From Thiothrix fructosivorans (GTDB lineage Bacteria; Pseudomonadota; Gammaproteobacteria; Thiotrichales; Thiotrichaceae): 64,000 nucleotides of DNA. The stretch lies in contig NZ_JAFMPM010000006.1 of the NCBI RefSeq assembly GCF_017349355.1, positions 1,798,001-1,862,000 on the forward strand. Direction: 5' to 3'. Below the pieces are notes generated by a model. That model did not search any database, had not been told where the DNA came from, and worked only from the letters and a program-made list of their open reading frames with translations. Positions 1 through 8,186 of this stretch are shown piece after piece. Position 1 is the stretch's first letter. Every line of letters starts with the position of its first letter. The position numbers and the translations under genes were made by a program.

Positions 1-76
1 TGTTGTGACCACTTGAAGCAAAGATGGTAAAAAATGATTATAATTAAACACATTCATCCATGTGGCGGGGACGCAG

Positions 77-421
77 ATGATGACTGAAACAGCTATGAAA
101 CACCTGTTCTTTGGGCGTATTCGTAACAAGGGTTTGTTCTGGAGCTACGCGCCGGACATCACCTATGATGAAGGCAAAGACAATCTGCTGTGTGAAACTG
201 TGTTGAAATACGGCGATATTGACGATATTCGTTACCTGTTGGTGCTGTACGGCGAAAGCAAAGTGCGTGAAGTGTGGGAACGCGATGTGAAGTCAGATGC
301 CCGTTTCAAGCGCCTGAACTACTTCCTTGCCCGCGTATTTTTCCATCTGGATGTTGAAGCCAGCGACTTTGAGAATCTGCAACATGAACGACTCACCAAA
401 TTTAGACTACTTGCTGGTTAA
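77..421 (+). CDS. DUF6922-like antitoxin partner of AbiEii
   Basis: A small soluble protein of about 114 residues with no signal peptide or membrane segment. Its make-up (RYLLVLYGESKVREVW, then LNYFLARVFF) fits the short DUF6922-type proteins that precede AbiEii-family nucleotidyltransferases; that family assignment is from memory of such pairs. I place the start at ATG 77 because a GGGG stretch lies about 7 bases upstream; GTG 62 and ATG 80 are in the same frame. Its 3' end overlaps the next gene by 38 bases, so the two are probably translationally coupled. The likely role is antitoxin of the pair. Confidence 0.6.
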   Translation: MMTETAMKHLFFGRIRNKGLFWSYAPDITYDEGKDNLLCETVLKYGDIDDIRYLLVLYGESKVREVWERDVKSDARFKRLNYFLARVFFHLDVEASDFENLQHERLTKFRLLAG

Positions 422-1004
422 GACCAAAGCCGTCTTGCTGGAGCTGATCAAGACCGCGCCATTCCTACAGGATTACGTACTGGTGGGTGGTTCTGCATTG
501 GCTTTGCACCTGTGCCATCGGCAAAGCGAAGACCTTGATTTCTTCACTTATGCTGACAACTTCCAGAAACAAGACATCCTGCGTTGCCTCAAACATTTCA
601 AGCAAGCCGAAGTGCTGAACGACAATGTTGACCAACTGGATTTGCTGGTTGAGGGTGTCAAGGTCACATTTTTCAATGCCAAGTGGGAATTCTTACGCCC
701 TACCAACATCGGTGAGTTCAATGTAGCATCATTGCAAGCCATTGCCGCGATGAAGGCCAATACCTTATTCCTGCGTGCCAAATACCGCGATTACTATGAC
801 CTTTACTGTTTGGTCAAACATGGCATGAGTATCAAGGATATTTTTGCCGCAGCGCAAGGCGTGGTGGATGGGATTAGTTACAAGCTGCTGTGTATTGCGC
901 TGCTCTATATTGACGATATTGAAGATGACAATATCGCCTATCTTCACCCCAAAGAGATGGTGAGCAAGCAGCAAATCAGGGCTTTTTTTGAGCAAAACCT
1001 ATAA
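384..1004 (+). CDS. AbiEii/AbiGii-type nucleotidyltransferase toxin
   Basis: The protein of about 206 residues has the nucleotidyltransferase signature [10 protein letters not shown] followed by EDLDFFT, the GGS...DxD arrangement of the AbiEii/AbiGii (DUF1814) family. Characterised members transfer nucleotides to targets such as tRNA and act as type IV or type II toxins. The later [10 protein letters not shown] segment also fits the family. I chose ATG 384 (MNDSPNLDY) over the upstream in-frame ATG 327 because family proteins start close to the GGS motif. It overlaps the upstream antitoxin-like gene, and its stop codon overlaps the ATG of a gcvP fragment. Target and activity are inferred only. 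Confidence 0.75.
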   Translation: MNDSPNLDYLLVKTKAVLLELIKTAPFLQDYVLVGGSALALHLCHRQSEDLDFFTYADNFQKQDILRCLKHFKQAEVLNDNVDQLDLLVEGVKVTFFNAKWEFLRPTNIGEFNVASLQAIAAMKANTLFLRAKYRDYYDLYCLVKHGMSIKDIFAAAQGVVDGISYKLLCIALLYIDDIEDDNIAYLHPKEMVSKQQIRAFFEQNL

Positions 1005-1321
1005 TGCGGGCAGTGAATGTCGAATCCGAGCCGAAAGAGGAACTTGACCGTTTTTGCGATGCGATGATTGCGATTCGGGAAGAGATTCGCAAGGTGCAGG
1101 AGGGCGTGTGGCCTCTCGACAATAACCCGCTGGTGAATGCGCCGCATACGCTGGATGATTTGGTGAATGCTTGGGAACGCCCTTACAGCCAGACCGAGGC
1201 GGTGTTCCCGCAGGGTGTTAGCCCGACGGCGAAGTATTGGCCTACCGTGAACCGGATTGATAATGTGTATGGGGATCGGAATTTAGTGTGTTCTTGTCCG
1301 AGTGTGGATAGTTATCGGTAG
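1004..1321 (+). pseudogene. gcvP: 3' fragment of glycine dehydrogenase gcvP
   Basis: The 105-residue reading frame matches the extreme C-terminus of the P-protein of the glycine cleavage system: [20 protein letters not shown], then [10 protein letters not shown], then [15 protein letters not shown]. The normal protein is about 950 residues, so about 90% is missing, including the pyridoxal-phosphate lysine. Homology begins near base 1020, directly after the AbiEii gene. The toxin pair therefore sits exactly where the rest of gcvP would be. It probably marks a recombination or insertion junction; an intact gcvP would be expected elsewhere. It could still be translated from ATG 1004, which overlaps the toxin stop codon. 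Confidence 0.85.
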
Positions 1322-1847
1322 ATTCTTGTTCAATAGGCCGTTGATCCTGTTGGGTTTGCGGCCTTGCTCTTAAATTCTTGTTTCTTGATTTTCAAAGGGT
1401 TGCATACTTTTGAAAGTGTCCTGTGCCGCAAAAGTGCTAACTTGATGCAGTGTCGTTTTTTACAATAGAGGGTGGCGGATTTTTCTTTTCTGCTATGTTT
1501 CTGGTGAAGATATACACAACTTCTCTAAGTTTTTATATCACGCTTCGCGTAAGAAGAAATTATAACTCATTGATAATGAATAAAATAACCGGATGATGAT
1601 GTTTCCTCTCTGGTGATGTTGTCGCTTGCCTGTAAGTTGACCTGAAAAGGAATGAATGGGGGAGGGATAGGAACGCACAGTGTTTTTTAAGTGATTGATA
1701 ACGCTAAGGTAATTGTGGGACTACCTTACGCTTGGGTGTTGCTGATAGATAGAGAACGTATGCTGTTAAATTTCTTCTATGATTGTATGGTAATCCATCG
1801 GATGTTGGGTTAGGATTACTCTTGTTTGCATTGTCAAGAGATTAACG
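1322..1847. other. Non-coding gap after the gcvP fragment
   Basis: About 525 bases without a convincing gene. Base composition changes from typical chromosomal to AT-rich across the gap, leading into the AT-rich lipoprotein genes. A weak inverted repeat (TTTCAAAG ... CTTTTGAAA, about 1390-1417) is visible. I see no clear promoter or RNA gene. Confidence 0.5.
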
Positions 1848-1895
1848 ATGAATGGTTTAATCCCCAATTGCCTCATAGAGTCCAAGCTATCCTGT

Positions 1896-3332
1896 ATGTC
1901 CAGACAGGAAGTTATCAGTAATTATATTAAATTTCTATCGGCAATTGTTATTCTTTTAAGTTTTACTTCTGGTTGTAAAGAAAGCATAGATTCTAATCAG
2001 TCTAAAATTAACTCATCTCAAACTACATTTCCACAATTACAAGAGAAAAGATACGGACATATTCAATGTTCTGGTAAAGAAGTTAAATATATAAAGCTAT
2101 ACGAAGTGGATGAAAACATCAACATACTGAAACTATATGGAGAGATGTATAGTGATTATAAAAAAATACATGTAGCCGTTGATATAAAAGAAATATTCTC
2201 TCCAAACTTATTAGCAGAGTGTTATGATAAAAATCTAAACATAACTAATAGAGCATTATTACATGTGGATAAAAATGAGCCTTGGGTAAGCCATAAACTT
2301 GATTTAATTCCCACGTATGTAGTATCTACGATGACTGATATTTATTATCGAGGATACAAAGCACTAGCATACACTAGTATAAGTGCTAATGAGAAACGGA
2401 ATAAAGTTGAAAATGTTGTAAGAAAGATTTACAGTGATTTACCTAAAACATGGTATATAGGATATAACAATATACTAGATGATCAATATAACTCATATGT
2501 TGGAATATGGGAATCGCAAGTTGCCTTTATATATAATCATAAAGACTTGACATTGAAAGAAATCTTGAGCGGTATAGAAGATTTATTATTTTATAATAAA
2601 AGTGTAAATAATTATATAAAAGCCAATTACTCAGAAAACTCATTGAAGGTTATTGGAAATGAATATGATAAAAAATGGTATGAATCTAGATTCATTAATA
2701 GTAAGAATACAGGAGGGACTATTCAAGTAGTGAGGAAAGATAATAAAGAATATTTAATGATTGATTTTGAATCAAACCGAGAAAAAGATGGTGAGCAGTC
2801 AGCTATTTTTTTTAGTCAAGATATAGATATTGGAAATATTAGAAATAACATATATCTCGTGGCAAATATAGATAGAATTGAAGGATTAAGTGAGTTAACA
2901 ACACTTGGAACCACAAACTGTAGTGCTGTTGCTGCAATATCTTTAACTTATCTTGATTATAATAATAACATGTTAGGGCATACAGTATTAGCTAATATGC
3001 AAGATTCTCTTGCATCAATAGTTGCATCAATAGGTGGTGTTTACGCAAATCCTAAATATTTAAGCAGCAATAATGAGCGGAATGTTATAAGATTAAATAA
3101 CACAAGGTATAAAAGATTAATAGTTGATGTAAACCAAGAAATTGGAAAATTAAAAAGCATTAAAAGTTTAAGTCAAGTAAAAACAATATCACTGAAATTA
3201 GTTGTTGCAGATTTTTTTACTGATGGTGATTATTATCATTGGTTGGGATTTAGATTATCTACGCCATCTTGCAAGAAAGCGAAAGCATTTATGGAGGTTA
3301 GTGGTGTGGGTTTATATCAATTAACTAACTAG
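1896..3332 (+). CDS. AT-rich lipoprotein of unknown function, paralogue 1
   Basis: The product of about 478 residues starts with a lipoprotein signal: a hydrophobic stretch (FLSAIVILLSFTSGC) ends in a lipobox cysteine, so it should be anchored in an envelope membrane. I do not recognise the family. A central part (LLAECYDKN...NRALLHV...MTDIYYRGYKAL...) aligns by eye with the following gene (LLVECYEYA...YRALFHM...LTELFFRGYKYH), so the two are diverged tandem paralogues. The longer one carries an extra C-terminal half. The gene is far more AT-rich than the core genes, which suggests horizontal origin. ATG 1848 is an alternative start with a weak upstream AAGAG. Confidence 0.7.
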   Translation: MSRQEVISNYIKFLSAIVILLSFTSGCKESIDSNQSKINSSQTTFPQLQEKRYGHIQCSGKEVKYIKLYEVDENINILKLYGEMYSDYKKIHVAVDIKEIFSPNLLAECYDKNLNITNRALLHVDKNEPWVSHKLDLIPTYVVSTMTDIYYRGYKALAYTSISANEKRNKVENVVRKIYSDLPKTWYIGYNNILDDQYNSYVGIWESQVAFIYNHKDLTLKEILSGIEDLLFYNKSVNNYIKANYSENSLKVIGNEYDKKWYESRFINSKNTGGTIQVVRKDNKEYLMIDFESNREKDGEQSAIFFSQDIDIGNIRNNIYLVANIDRIEGLSELTTLGTTNCSAVAAISLTYLDYNNNMLGHTVLANMQDSLASIVASIGGVYANPKYLSSNNERNVIRLNNTRYKRLIVDVNQEIGKLKSIKSLSQVKTISLKLVVADFFTDGDYYHWLGFRLSTPSCKKAKAFMEVSGVGLYQLTN

Positions 3333-3344
3333 GAGATTTTTGAA

Positions 3345-4130
3345 ATGTATAAAACAATACTGATTCTGTTAATTGTTTTTTTATCAAGTTGTAAGGAATT
3401 AGAATCCCAAACCAACCAAACCAACCAAACCAACCAAACCAACCAAACCAACCAAACCAACCAAACCAACCAAACCAATATGGAAACTAAGTTGGTCGTC
3501 TTATGCTCTAAAAGAGGTCTCGATGATTTAAAGATTTTCGGATTAAACTCTTTCTTCGAAAAAGTAAATTTATATGAAAATCAATACGAGAAAAATACTG
3601 TTTTTGGTAATTACAAATACAATGCTTTCTTTGAAATTTTTAAAATAAAGGAAGAGTATTTACTTGTTGAGTGTTATGAATATGCTGAAATAAAATACAG
3701 GGCATTATTCCATATGACTCACAAAGAATATTGGAACTATTGGTCTTATTATAAGAAGAATATAATTTATGCCAGTGACTATCAAAATCCAAGATTTAGA
3801 ATATCATATCTTACTGAATTGTTTTTTAGAGGATACAAGTATCATATTTTACAAGGATACTCAATAGAAGAAGCTAAAAGAAAAACTACTGAAATTATAA
3901 AAAGATATTTCCCTCGCTATCCTTTTAACGAGATCGGATTCCATTCATCTGAGTCTGTTGAGCCTGAACTAATAGAAAATTATTTAAAGAAAATTGATGA
4001 TAAATTTATATCAATAAAAAATGAAGGCAATGTATCGTCCGTTTATATACTAGATCAGTTAGAGCGATATTTTTTTTATAATGATCAATATATAGATGAC
4101 AATATCAAAAGACATTTTTCATCTAATTAA
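3345..4130 (+). CDS. AT-rich lipoprotein with NQT repeats, paralogue 2
   Basis: A 261-residue protein with a short lipoprotein signal (ILILLIVFLSSC), then a low-complexity linker of seven NQT triplets, then a globular part related to the preceding gene (LVECYEYA, FFRGYKYH, IIKRYFPRYP). It lies 12 bases downstream of paralogue 1, with AGGAG before its ATG, so the two form one operon. The NQT linker would hold the globular domain away from the lipid anchor. Asn-rich and Thr-rich runs of this kind are often variable in length. Function unknown; strongly AT-rich, hence probably acquired. Confidence 0.7.
   Translation: MYKTILILLIVFLSSCKELESQTNQTNQTNQTNQTNQTNQTNQTNMETKLVVLCSKRGLDDLKIFGLNSFFEKVNLYENQYEKNTVFGNYKYNAFFEIFKIKEEYLLVECYEYAEIKYRALFHMTHKEYWNYWSYYKKNIIYASDYQNPRFRISYLTELFFRGYKYHILQGYSIEEAKRKTTEIIKRYFPRYPFNEIGFHSSESVEPELIENYLKKIDDKFISIKNEGNVSSVYILDQLERYFFYNDQYIDDNIKRHFSSN
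3407..3478 (+). repeat. 9-bp tandem repeat coding for NQT
   Basis: About seven to eight perfect copies of a 9-base unit (AACCAAACC in the coding phase) lie just after the lipobox of the second lipoprotein. The unit is a multiple of three, so slippage would change linker length without breaking the frame. Confidence 0.9.
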
Positions 4131-4297
4131 ACTAAATAATTTTCATAGAGTATATTCGATTGCGCCGTTGAATCGTTGGATTTTCAATTTATGAGTCATC
4201 AAGAGGTAAATGCGGTGATGATCCATATTTTTATTAAATTAAATCAATGATTTATAAAGCGAACCGGAAAAAGATTATTTTTAACAGGATTATGCTT

Positions 4298-4777
4298 CTA
4301 TTGTTTCCTAAGGTAGTAGCTATAAGGTTTAGATACATCTATCCCTTTATCTTTTAGAGATTTCTTGTAGCGGTAATAAGTAGCTGCTGATAATTGTTGT
4401 TTCCATATATCAAGGCTTCCATCTTGCCAGTAAGCCAATAGTTCTTTTTCCCTTAAAGTAAGGTTGGGAATAATAGCTTCATTCAGTGGAGCATCACTAA
4501 TGAGCTTATCCAGATGTGTCTTGAATATCTTTTCTAATAGGGTGCTATTCACTGTTGTCATGTCCCTTAGTCCTAGTTCTTTTGCTGCCTGATAGCGGAA
4601 TCTAAATTCCACCCTTAGATGCTCAGGCATAAATTTGTGTTCCTCTGGCGTATACAAGTGGGCGGTATCTTTTGCCCAAACTTCTTCTTGCCTTTGGTAT
4701 ATCAGGCAAGATGTGCCTTTTCCCCTGTGGCGAATTTCACGATGATGACAGTCGTCTACTTGCTGGATGTAGGTTGA
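4298..4777 (-). pseudogene. Remnant of inovirus-type replication initiator (II/X family)
   Basis: The C-terminal 119 residues (from TTG 4657) match filamentous-phage and plasmid replication proteins of the gene II/X family, mainly by the pattern LRVEFRFR and the ending ATYYRYKKSLKDKGID. The frame stays open upstream to an in-frame TGA at 4778-4780, adding residues such as RHRGKGTSCLIYQRQEEVWA, but it lacks an ATG. The N-terminal nicking domain with its catalytic tyrosine is absent. It is best read as the 3' remnant of a decayed prophage gene. No other filamentous-phage gene is recognisable nearby. Confidence 0.6.
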
Positions 4778-4859
4778 TCAGGCGTTGCTTGCCAAAATAT
4801 GGTAAAACTATTGCTATTCTGTTGCTTAACGCCTTGTCAGGCTATGCAGAGGTCTTATC

Positions 4860-5021
4860 ATGGAACGTGCTTACGAAGAAGTCATTGATTTCATTGCTGG
4901 TGGCACGACACTCGCTGCAAGGAGTTCGACTTACATCAGTGCTGACCTGCGCCGAGAAGTCATGGTTCAAGTGTTGGCAAGAGATAATGAAGAGGAAAGA
5001 ATGTCATGCAACTACAACTGA
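4860..5021 (+). CDS. Small antitoxin-like protein, C-terminally truncated
   Basis: A 53-residue frame beginning MERAYEEVIDFIAGGTT, preceded by AGAGG seven bases upstream. The opening resembles small proteins of the form 'YEEVIDFIAxGTTPES' that I associate with PIN-domain toxin loci. Those proteins normally end with a segment like 'LSPEExxELDHxLxLEHLMRLAKA'. That ending is missing here but appears at the C-terminus of the protein at 7425-7961. The gene overlaps the next frame by 16 bases. It is likely a truncated, possibly non-functional, copy. Confidence 0.45.
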   Translation: MERAYEEVIDFIAGGTTLAARSSTYISADLRREVMVQVLARDNEEERMSCNYN

Positions 5022-5257
5022 AGCCGGAATTTGAGGAAATACTCGAACCGTTGGGCGAGAACGCCGCCGTATTTTTCCTCGCTGCCAGTCTTTACTACGC
5101 CCACAAGGTCAGCTTTGCCGCTGCCGCCGCACTTGCCAACCTGAGTTTTAACGAATTTCTCTACCGTTTGAAAGAGCATTTCGGTGTGGGTTTCCAAGTG
5201 GCAGATGAGTCCGTGCTGGAAGACTTGCAGACTGTTGCTGATCTGACAGCAGGTTGA
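5006..5257 (+). CDS. UPF0175-like antitoxin
   Basis: An 83-residue protein of the UPF0175 pattern: a helical segment (FFLAASLYYAHKVSFAAAAALANLSFNEFLYRLKEHFGVGF) that in the family forms a helix-turn-helix-like unit, followed by a short tail. Members usually sit directly upstream of DUF3368 PIN-domain toxins, as here, where the next gene starts 3 bases later. The likely role is antitoxin and autorepressor. The first 75 or so codons are duplicated at 7425-7660 with high identity. Confidence 0.7.
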   Translation: MQLQLKPEFEEILEPLGENAAVFFLAASLYYAHKVSFAAAAALANLSFNEFLYRLKEHFGVGFQVADESVLEDLQTVADLTAG

Positions 5258-5260
5258 CCC

Positions 5261-5722
5261 ATGCAGATTGTAAGCAACACCAGTCCCTTGATATTTCTGT
5301 CAAAACTGGGCGCACTGGATTTGCTCCCCTTGTGTTTCGATGGCATCAGCATCCCGCAAGCCGTTCAGGAAGAACTGGGCGAATTCACACTGCCTGCTTT
5401 TGTGAATAGGGTCAGTATTTCGCCCTTTGGTAGCCGTCTTGTGGATGGAATGATCGGTAATTTACATCGGGGTGAATTGGAAGTGATGGTGTTGGCACAG
5501 GAAAGCCGTGCTGATCTTGTGTTGCTGGATGATCTTGCTGCCCGCAACAAAGCCAAGCGTCGTTTTGGTTTGAAAATCATGGGGACAGTCGGAGTAGTTC
5601 AACTGGCGTATGCCAAAGGGCATTTATCCCGCCAGCAAGCACATGACTACTACGATGAACTTGTGTTGCAACATGGGTTGTACTTGTCGCCAGAGATACT
5701 CCAGCATTTGAAGTCACTGTAA
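5261..5722 (+). CDS. DUF3368 PIN-domain toxin (putative RNase)
   Basis: The 153-residue protein has the DUF3368 hallmarks: N-terminal VSNTSPLIFLSKLGALDLL with the first PIN aspartate position replaced by Asn as in this family, a central HRGELEVMVLA, and LVLLDDLAARNKAKRRFGLKIMGT at the acidic and Arg/Lys-rich core. PIN domains are Mg-dependent ribonucleases; in this pairing the protein is the toxin of a type II module with the UPF0175 gene just upstream. The RNA target is unknown. Confidence 0.8.
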   Translation: MQIVSNTSPLIFLSKLGALDLLPLCFDGISIPQAVQEELGEFTLPAFVNRVSISPFGSRLVDGMIGNLHRGELEVMVLAQESRADLVLLDDLAARNKAKRRFGLKIMGTVGVVQLAYAKGHLSRQQAHDYYDELVLQHGLYLSPEILQHLKSL

Positions 5723-5782
5723 AACAAGGTGTTTCATACTGAATGACCATCGAACTGAAAGGTAACAAACCCGGAGTAAACG

Positions 5783-6433
5783 ATGACCACGGTATTCCTG
5801 TCAGGCTCAATCACCATTACCCGTTTGAACAACGTCATACTGGCGCGTTTGCAAAACATCATTGATAAACAGTTTGTCATTGTGGTGGGTGATGCCAACG
5901 GCGCAGATAAGGCATTGCAAAAACACCTGACGACCTTGCAATATCCACATGTCACGGTATTTTGTGCCAGAAATGTTTGCCGCAATAATCTGGGTAACTG
6001 GTCTGTCAAACACATCAGTGTGGATGCCACTATAACCGGACGCGCCTTTTACACCCAAAAAGATAAAGCAATGGCGCAGCTTGCCGATTATGGTTTTGTG
6101 CTGTGGGATGGCAAAAGCCCCGGTTCATTCAATAATGTGCTGGCGTTTTTGAAACAGCGCAAAAAAGCCTTGGTCTATTTCGCTCCCGATAGCGCGTTTT
6201 ACCCCGTTTCCAGCGTAGACGATGCCCGCACCTTATTGGACAAATGCGACCCGGCAGCCGTAACGGAAATAGACAAAAAGATCAAACTGACAGCCACCTT
6301 GCAAACATTGGATGGCATGGCACAAAACACCCTCAGCTTTGCTGCCCCATCGCCGGATGAGCGCAAACAGCGTTATTATGAGGCAACCCGCAACCACAAT
6401 TACCGCGCCAGTTTGCGGCTGGAAGGGCTATAA
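5783..6433 (+). CDS. SLOG-like nucleotide-binding protein of unknown role
   Basis: A 216-residue soluble protein. The N-terminal half starts with a beta-strand (MTTVFLSGSITITRL) and contains VIVVGDANGADKALQKHL, a glycine-rich loop like those of the SLOG superfamily (DprA, YpsA, LOG relatives), followed by a second strand ending in FVLWDGKSPGSFNNVLA. SLOG domains bind nucleotides or nucleotide-derived ligands and are common in defence and stress loci. Its place between two toxin-type loci is consistent with a defence or stress function, but I cannot assign one. It lies 60 bases after the PIN toxin. Confidence 0.55.
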   Translation: MTTVFLSGSITITRLNNVILARLQNIIDKQFVIVVGDANGADKALQKHLTTLQYPHVTVFCARNVCRNNLGNWSVKHISVDATITGRAFYTQKDKAMAQLADYGFVLWDGKSPGSFNNVLAFLKQRKKALVYFAPDSAFYPVSSVDDARTLLDKCDPAAVTEIDKKIKLTATLQTLDGMAQNTLSFAAPSPDERKQRYYEATRNHNYRASLRLEGL

Positions 6434-6871
6434 CAATTCGCATAGGACTTTATCATTTCAATCCAATCATCTCCAAAATAGACAGCTTCATCCCAATCAC
6501 TCCTGAATTTTTCGTTAACATCGCCTACACTCTGGGCTGTGATTGACGGTGTTCTTGAACGTGTTTTGAGAAATAAGTCCGGTTGCTTCGGTACAATCAC
6601 CTACGGCGAGTTACGCCGGATGTCAAGTCTGTGGAGAGGTCGTGAGACCTGGGGGAGCAAGCGGTCGCCTCATCAGCGTAAAGCCCCCCACTGAGGGGTT
6701 TTATTGGCGATAACCAAGCCGTTCCTCTGGGCAGCCTCCATGAAGCAGAAATTCAACACCAAATCTACTCTTGGGTAAGTTTGGATAGGTTTGAAATAAC
6801 GGCTATCCTTACCGGATGACATTGACCCCGCCTGTTACAGCGGCACAAGCACGCTGGTCAACAAGCTGGGC
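6434..6871. other. Intergenic region with structured, possibly transcribed segment
   Basis: About 440 bases without a secure gene. Between about 6604 and 6710 there are several local inverted repeats: CGGCG AGTTA CGCCG (6604-6618), AGGTC GTGA GACCT, and CCCC ACTGA GGGG followed by TTTT (about 6686-6702), the last resembling a weak terminator. The cluster could be a small structured RNA. The 3' part (from about 6815) encodes residues that belong to the damaged N-terminus of the downstream Fic protein. Confidence 0.4.
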
Positions 6872-7387
6872 TTGCAGGACAGCCGCACCTTGGCAGAGGC
6901 GGAAGCGGTGTTGAGCTACCTACGCGCTGAATCCTTCGAGACACGCTTGCAGGTATTTGATTTACCAGCCTTGCAAGCCATTCACCACCACCTGTTTCAA
7001 GACCTGTACCCGTGGGCAGGCGAATTGCGTTCCACCGACCTCAGCAAGGGCAATACCCGCTTTTGTGCTGCCGCTTACATTGAAACCGAAGCCAACAAGC
7101 TGCTGGGCAAACTGGCACAGGAAAACTGTCTGGTCGGTTTGCCACTACCCGAATTTGTGGAACGGCTGGCACATTACTACTGCGAACTGAACGTGATTCA
7201 CCCTTTCCGCGAAGGCAACGGACGGTCGCAACGCCTGTTCTTCGATTTGCTGGCAATCAACGCCGGATTCGGGCTGGATTGGGCAAAGGTCGAGCGTAGC
7301 GAATGGGTGGAGGCGAATATCGTGGGGTATGCGGGTGATTTGCAGCCGTTACAAGCCTTGTTTGAACGGATTGCAGTGTCGGTGTGA
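6872..7387 (+). CDS. Fic/Doc-family protein, N-terminus apparently damaged
   Basis: The core contains the complete Fic motif HPFREGNGRSQR (about residues 110-121 from TTG 6872), which supplies the catalytic histidine and the anion-binding loop of AMP- or phosphate-transferring Fic enzymes. Preceding segments (HHHLFQDLYPWAGELR, TRFCAAAYIE) also fit. Upstream codons in the same frame from about 6816 still read like a Fic N-terminus (DIDPACYSGTSTLVNKLG), but that frame meets TAA near 6798 and has no ATG. Either translation starts at TTG 6872 or a small frameshift has removed the original start. No inhibitory antitoxin helix is evident. Confidence 0.7.
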   Translation: MQDSRTLAEAEAVLSYLRAESFETRLQVFDLPALQAIHHHLFQDLYPWAGELRSTDLSKGNTRFCAAAYIETEANKLLGKLAQENCLVGLPLPEFVERLAHYYCELNVIHPFREGNGRSQRLFFDLLAINAGFGLDWAKVERSEWVEANIVGYAGDLQPLQALFERIAVSV

Positions 7388-7424
7388 ATTTTTCACGGGG
7401 ATTGGGTTTTTTGAGGACACACTC

Positions 7425-7961
7425 ATGCCACTACAACTGAAGCTAGAATTTGAGGAAATACTCGAACCGCTAGGCGAAAATGCAGCCGCCTTCTTTCTCG
7501 CTGCTGGTTTGTATTTCGCACACAAAGTCAGCTTTGCCGCTGCTGCCGCGCTTGCCGATCTGAGTTTCAATGAATTCTTGTGCCGCCTACGAGAGCATTT
7601 CGGCGTAGGTTTTCAGGTATCGGATGACTCGGTGCTTGAAGATTTACAGACTGTAGCCGGACAACGTGTCGCGGATGATTTGGGAAAGGCACTACACGAT
7701 AGAGCCACTCGCGGTTTGCCTCTATCAGACGAAGAACGAGCGCAGTTGCAACGCTGGTACGACGAACAAGATGCCGAAGAAGCTGCCATGTTGGGGCAGA
7801 GAGTCGGCGACTTAATCCAAAAGCTCAAAAACACGAGCCTTTCGCCCGAAGAACAAATGGAACTGGATTACTGCATGAAGTTGGAACACCAGATGCGCTT
7901 GTTTAAAGCCCACGCGCAACAACTCAAGTCGATATTCGATGATTGCCCTATAAAGCGTTAA
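7425..7961 (+). CDS. Chimeric UPF0175-like protein, partial duplicate of 5006-5257
   Basis: The first 75 residues (LEFEEILEPLGENAA, KVSFAAAAALADLSFNEF) are nearly the same as the UPF0175-like antitoxin at 5006-5257. Identity stops after LEDLQTVA. The rest (TRGLPLSDEERAQLQRWYDEQDAEEAAMLG and SLSPEEQMELDYCMKLEHQMRLFKAHA) resembles C-terminal parts of other small antitoxin-like families. One is the missing tail expected for the truncated protein at 4860-5021. The protein looks like a recombinational mosaic of antitoxin modules. No PIN toxin gene follows, so it is an orphan. ATG 7425 is chosen because homology starts there. Confidence 0.6.
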   Translation: MPLQLKLEFEEILEPLGENAAAFFLAAGLYFAHKVSFAAAAALADLSFNEFLCRLREHFGVGFQVSDDSVLEDLQTVAGQRVADDLGKALHDRATRGLPLSDEERAQLQRWYDEQDAEEAAMLGQRVGDLIQKLKNTSLSPEEQMELDYCMKLEHQMRLFKAHAQQLKSIFDDCPIKR

Positions 7962-8116
7962 GCCACCGCATACCCCGTATGCACCCGCACCGCAGGCGAA
8001 CGGAAACCCAGCACAATATCCTTCCCGCGTCACCCCTGCCGCAGGTGTTGAATGGGCTAATTCTTGTCAGGTGTCATGGAAAGATACGGATATTTGTTAA
8101 TTTTATATTAAGGTTG

Positions 8117-8144
8117 TTGAAACATGCGTAATTTTTGATATACA
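8117..8144 (+). promoter_or_regulatory. Predicted sigma-70 promoter
   Basis: TTGAAA at 8117-8122 and TATACA at 8139-8144, spaced by 16 bases, about 45 bases upstream of the zinc-ribbon gene start. Confidence 0.5.
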
Positions 8145-8186
8145 ATCAGAAGTGTTAAGTAAACTTGTCTTGGCGAGGAATAAGTC

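Noticed and set aside
4672-5034. 120-codon plus-strand frame
   Set aside because: It overlaps the antisense of the Rep remnant and the better-supported 4860-5021 and 5006-5257 genes; no family-like sequence.
6400-6600. 66-codon minus-strand frame after the SLOG gene
   Set aside because: It starts at GTG, overlaps the SLOG gene end and has no convincing ribosome-binding site; may be a fragment but cannot be supported.
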